64,000 nucleotides of DNA, taken from assembly GCA_009760855.2 (NCBI GenBank), contig WPIO01000010.1:310001-374000 (forward strand). Direction: 5' to 3'. Source of the stretch: Cristatella mucedo (lineage: Eukaryota > Bryozoa > Phylactolaemata > Cristatellidae). Shown here one piece after another: positions 60,871-64,000 of the stretch (positions are counted from its first letter, which is position 1; every line of letters begins with the position of its first letter). The notes beneath the pieces were generated by a model. It was not told the DNA's origin. It was given only the letters and a program-made list of their open reading frames with translations, and searched no databases. The translations under genes were made by a program, and so were the position numbers.

Positions 60871-62227
60871 AAGTCTGTCCTTCCCTATGTCACGCTGTGC
60901 AAGATGGCGCACTTAAGTCACGTAGTAAGTTGGTGCAGCGCTGTCTTCCCATAACCAGTACTTCTGGGATTGAAATGTAATAAGCATGAAATGTACGTCT
61001 ACTCTGACTCAGCGAAGTGAGTCTGCAGGCAGTGAGCTGCTTGTATATCGTTATCATGATAACGTCAACTCGAATATTTCTGTGCTGGGCAGCTCACAGT
61101 GCTGAGGACCTAATCCGTGTCGGTCGGTGCTCAAGCTTTTCCTCCCCAATCCATTAAATGATTGTGCGTCAGGTAATTCGATCGAGCTGTTTTTGACAGC
61201 TAGACTCTTACAGCAAGATGTGATCATTGCACATGCTACCCCGACACTATCTCCATAGGTGGCGCCAGCTCATTTAGGAAGTGCTTTTCCTGCATGCCCT
61301 GATCAGGAAGCTGTGCAGTTGCCTGCAAGACACTCCGAGGCATCTTTGCTACAGCTTAGTCGAGTGTTATATCAGTCAATAAATGACATGTTGGTAGTGG
61401 CTGGGAAATCATCCCACTAACGCCAGCTGATGATGCTGCATCTGCGACTGATTCTCATTAGAGCTGACAAGCATCAAGTCACGTGCACTCGGCGTAGGTG
61501 CTGAGAAAGCATACTCTGGTGCAAGCTGCTTCAGAAAGGCTGCAACTCGCCAGGAAGGTCCCACTGGGAGGTGCCATAGCCAGTAGTAGTACAAGCAAGG
61601 TCAAGTATTATTTGACCAAAGTGATTACAAGTAACTTGCACTCAAGTGTGTCAGAATACTTGTTCCCCAAGTTTATGTCATTTGCATGCACAACCTATGC
61701 AGCAAATGTACAGCTGACTGCTCAGCAAAACAAAAATAGCTAAAGATGCTCGTATTCACAAGGAATCACTTATACTGATTATCTCAAGCTATCAGTTTCG
61801 ATTGGTAGCAGTCATCAATAGCCCAATATGCTACATTTCTTATTTATCCCATCTCATTTCTATTCTGCTTTCCCGAATGTGTCCTTCCCTTATACTTGAT
61901 GATTTCAATATTAGTTTTGACAACTTAGCTGACCCTTACGTGCACCCAATTTTGCTGGTAAGCTGATTCATTTTCTCTCGGTTCCCGTGATGACGGCCTC
62001 TCTTATCGTCCAGGCAGCTTGCCAATCAAATCGCCTGAATAAAACTGTGATGATTGCAGGTTCCTTGCTAACTGCTCCCAGCAGCCAGACTCCGTCCTAA
62101 TCTGTGGCACCAAGTGCTGCTGCCTCTTGTGTGCTTGTGTATACTGATCTAAGTGTACCAGCTTTGTCCTTTTGAATGTATCACCGCGATACCGCGAATT
62201 TCACAAAGTCTTGGCTATCTTTTTGAA
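60871..62227. other. Intergenic, no gene recognised
   Basis: Nothing recognisable. A short inverted repeat 'cgttatcatgataacg' lies at about 61049-61064 (8-bp arms, no loop). Confidence 0.45.
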
Positions 62228-62300
62228 CCTGTTATAAAGCACGTGACAAGAGATTTAGTTCTCTTTGGGCACCATACTACGATCACCTATTATTAGTGTC
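62228..62300 (+). mobile_element. CR1/L2-type 3' tail, relic
   Basis: 'ataaagcacgtgacaagagatttagttctctttgggcacca' followed by 'cctattattag' reproduces the tail shared by the LINEs and SINE1. With no upstream part it could be either. Confidence 0.62.
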
Positions 62301-63961
62301 TTTAGAAATGCAGGTTACGGGTATTTGGAGTGTGTGGCAACCAATATTTGCATTTTTGCACTTTAGCAGTCCACGATGCAGACGATAAAACATCAATTCA
62401 GGAGGCTAACTGCTGGCTGCTTATAGCCGCTTCCATTGCTAATGCATCAGCTGCCTTATTCTCTGGCTTTCATAGCTTGCTAATTGTGCAGCCTATGTGG
62501 CCTTCCCATCAGGCTCACTGTGTCCTATTTAACTCTACCCCGGCAGGTACCAACTGCAAAGGATGTATTGCAAATGGGCCTGAGCAGGCTGTGATAATGG
62601 TCGACATAGATCGGATGGTGAGGTCGTGTCAACAGCAACAGCTGCCAGCAACAGGAGCAGCAATAACTGCCGATGCTCGCTTGTAGGCAATAGGCCTGGT
62701 CGAATGCAGCTTCAATGAGGCAGCAGCAGCCGCCGCTGCTGCTGCTGCTGCCTGTCACAATTAACGATTGACTATGGAATGCCTTAGCTGAGCAGTGATG
62801 AACAGACTAAGTGGCTACATCAGCATGGGCACATCCTATAGAGGTCTTAGTACAACGTCAGCAAGGTCAGCCAGAATATGTGTAACAAGAGAGCTGTCGG
62901 ATGTGTATAGGTGACCTACCGGGAGTACCAAATGTGGCTACACGGTCGGCTAAAAGAGAGACTTTGTGGCCACTCAGTGCAGTGGCATTCTTCAGAGGTC
63001 TCACTGCAAGTCAGACAGCTGCTGTTTTCTGCCATTCCAGTCATTTTGATTGTCTGACAATTGGCAGGTGGTCGGCCTGATACTGGACACATTACTCCGA
63101 ATTCCTGGTTCATACGAGGCTTAGACAGGACGAGAGGTTCAGACAGAAGCACCTACATTAGGAGCACGAGTTTGTTCAGATGCAGCAGCAAGCTGTTCTA
63201 ATCAATTGGTGCATCCACTCCTTCGTCTGTCACTCCTGGAAACTAAAACGGCATCAGCTTCTAGCTTGTGTGTCGAGAACATTCAAGCTCTCCAGCCTGT
63301 GATTTTCATCCGATCATGACTCCAAATGGAGTAATGTTCTCTGCTTCACTCATAAGCTTTCACCGAGTCTCAGACTCACTAGCGTGGACTCTGGGGTCGG
63401 ACTTTTGAGTGCTCACAGAGAATCCAGATGCAAGGCTTATAATAGATCGGCTGCTGGGGCCACAGCAGCTCCTCTACACTGAGCTGCTCACGATACGACC
63501 TGCCGTCGTCCGACTTCAAGTGTCACACCCTGTATTAGGCACGTTCTTCGTCGGCCTGGTCAACCGTCGAGCTACTGAAGTATCGGCTCCTTTGAGTCGA
63601 TACTTTTGAATATGCGTTTATATAAAATTTAGTGGCGCCATCTGGGGGACGTTGCAGCAATCCGAACTCACTCGTCTACCTAGCAGAGTCGACTCTACCT
63701 GAGCCCTGATTCACGACAAGTTTTCAGTGGAGCGGTATGAAAGATGAACTCAGTGTTGGCAGCCTGCCGATTAATAAATACTCAGCAACAATTCAATACC
63801 AGCTTGCTGATGCTGTTTTCTTATCTTATCCAGGCCAATTTGACAGCAAATAAATTAAGCATTTGGATACAGCTGCCCTCAAGCATATGAGTAAGGCGTG
63901 AAGCTCTGCACAAAAATCCTGCAACAAAAACCCAGACAGCCAGTGTTCGTGTACAATTGGG
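62301..63961. other. Intergenic, no gene recognised
   Basis: A short GCAGCAGCAG/GCTGCTGCTG inverted pair lies at about 62718-62752. Frames here match no family I recognise. Confidence 0.4.
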
Positions 63962-64000
63962 CTGAGGTTGGTTTGGCCCAGCGGTCAAGGTGCTGGTCGC
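63962..64000 (+). mobile_element. SINE1 head, cut by the window edge
   Basis: 'gaggttggtttggcccagcggtcaaggtgctggtcgc' matches the head of the SINE1 copies at 19.3 and 27.5 kb ('ggtttggccgagtggttaaggtgctcgcc'). The B box and tail would follow outside the window. Confidence 0.72.

Overview
This is nuclear genomic DNA from an animal, most likely an invertebrate bilaterian. It holds spliced genes with multi-kilobase introns, Pol III-type SINEs, CR1/L2-clade LINEs, an R2-superclade LINE, a Tc1/mariner copy and many long microsatellites. I see no bacterial operons or prokaryotic ribosome-binding architecture. The potassium-channel protein reads more like invertebrate Shab than vertebrate KCNB1/2 at the T1-S1 linker, but I cannot name a phylum from the sequence alone.

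Two host genes can be identified. (1) On the minus strand at the left end is the 5' part of MFSD13A (TMEM180), a major-facilitator-type membrane protein. A first coding exon (5016-5822) and a second exon (718-814) are separated by a 4.2 kb intron packed with LINE fragments. The gene continues past the left edge. (2) On the plus strand in the middle is a Shab/Kv2 voltage-gated potassium channel. Exon 1 (38711-39364) encodes the N-terminus and T1 domain. Exon 2 (43874-45022) encodes S1-S6, the pore and the proximal C-terminus. Both exons lie in very GC/CpG-rich islands with (CCG)n tracts. The 4.5 kb intron between them holds an AT-rich block with a decayed Tc1/mariner element inserted antisense in a (TA)n tract. 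A good splice donor at 45023 implies at least one more exon, which I could not locate.

The rest is repeat-rich. CR1/L2-type LINE pieces on both strands (about 1-3, 6.8, 9-14, 20.7, 24.6-25.5, 48, 54, 56, 60.8 and 62.2 kb) share a conserved 3' end: an 'AGAAAGAGATT...TTCTCTGAGGG' hairpin-like block followed by (ATT)n. A tRNA-derived SINE family (SINE1; 19.2, 25.0, 27.4, 29.2 kb and the right edge) carries the same tail, so the LINE is its probable retrotransposition partner. A second SINE family (SINE2; 9.9, 28.3, 32.5, 49.3 kb) has a different tail and a strong hairpin just before its B box. A broken R2-superclade LINE lies at 15.8-18.6 kb on the minus strand. Nested insertions (LINE in LINE, SINE in LINE) and an apparently inverted LINE half give a relative history.

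Simple sequence is abundant: (TA)n, a 740 bp (CT)n block at 51.3-52.0 kb, an 11-bp minisatellite with a 124-bp higher-order step at 26.2-26.7 kb, an 18-bp minisatellite at 56.4 kb and a 49-bp near-perfect tandem duplication at 21.5 kb. Most other open frames have no recognisable relatives and look like noise. I did not find a clearly new multi-gene system. The most unusual items are the SINE2 hairpin, the SINE1/LINE tail sharing, the inverted LINE halves, and the CCG-flanked Shab gene with an unusual C-terminus.
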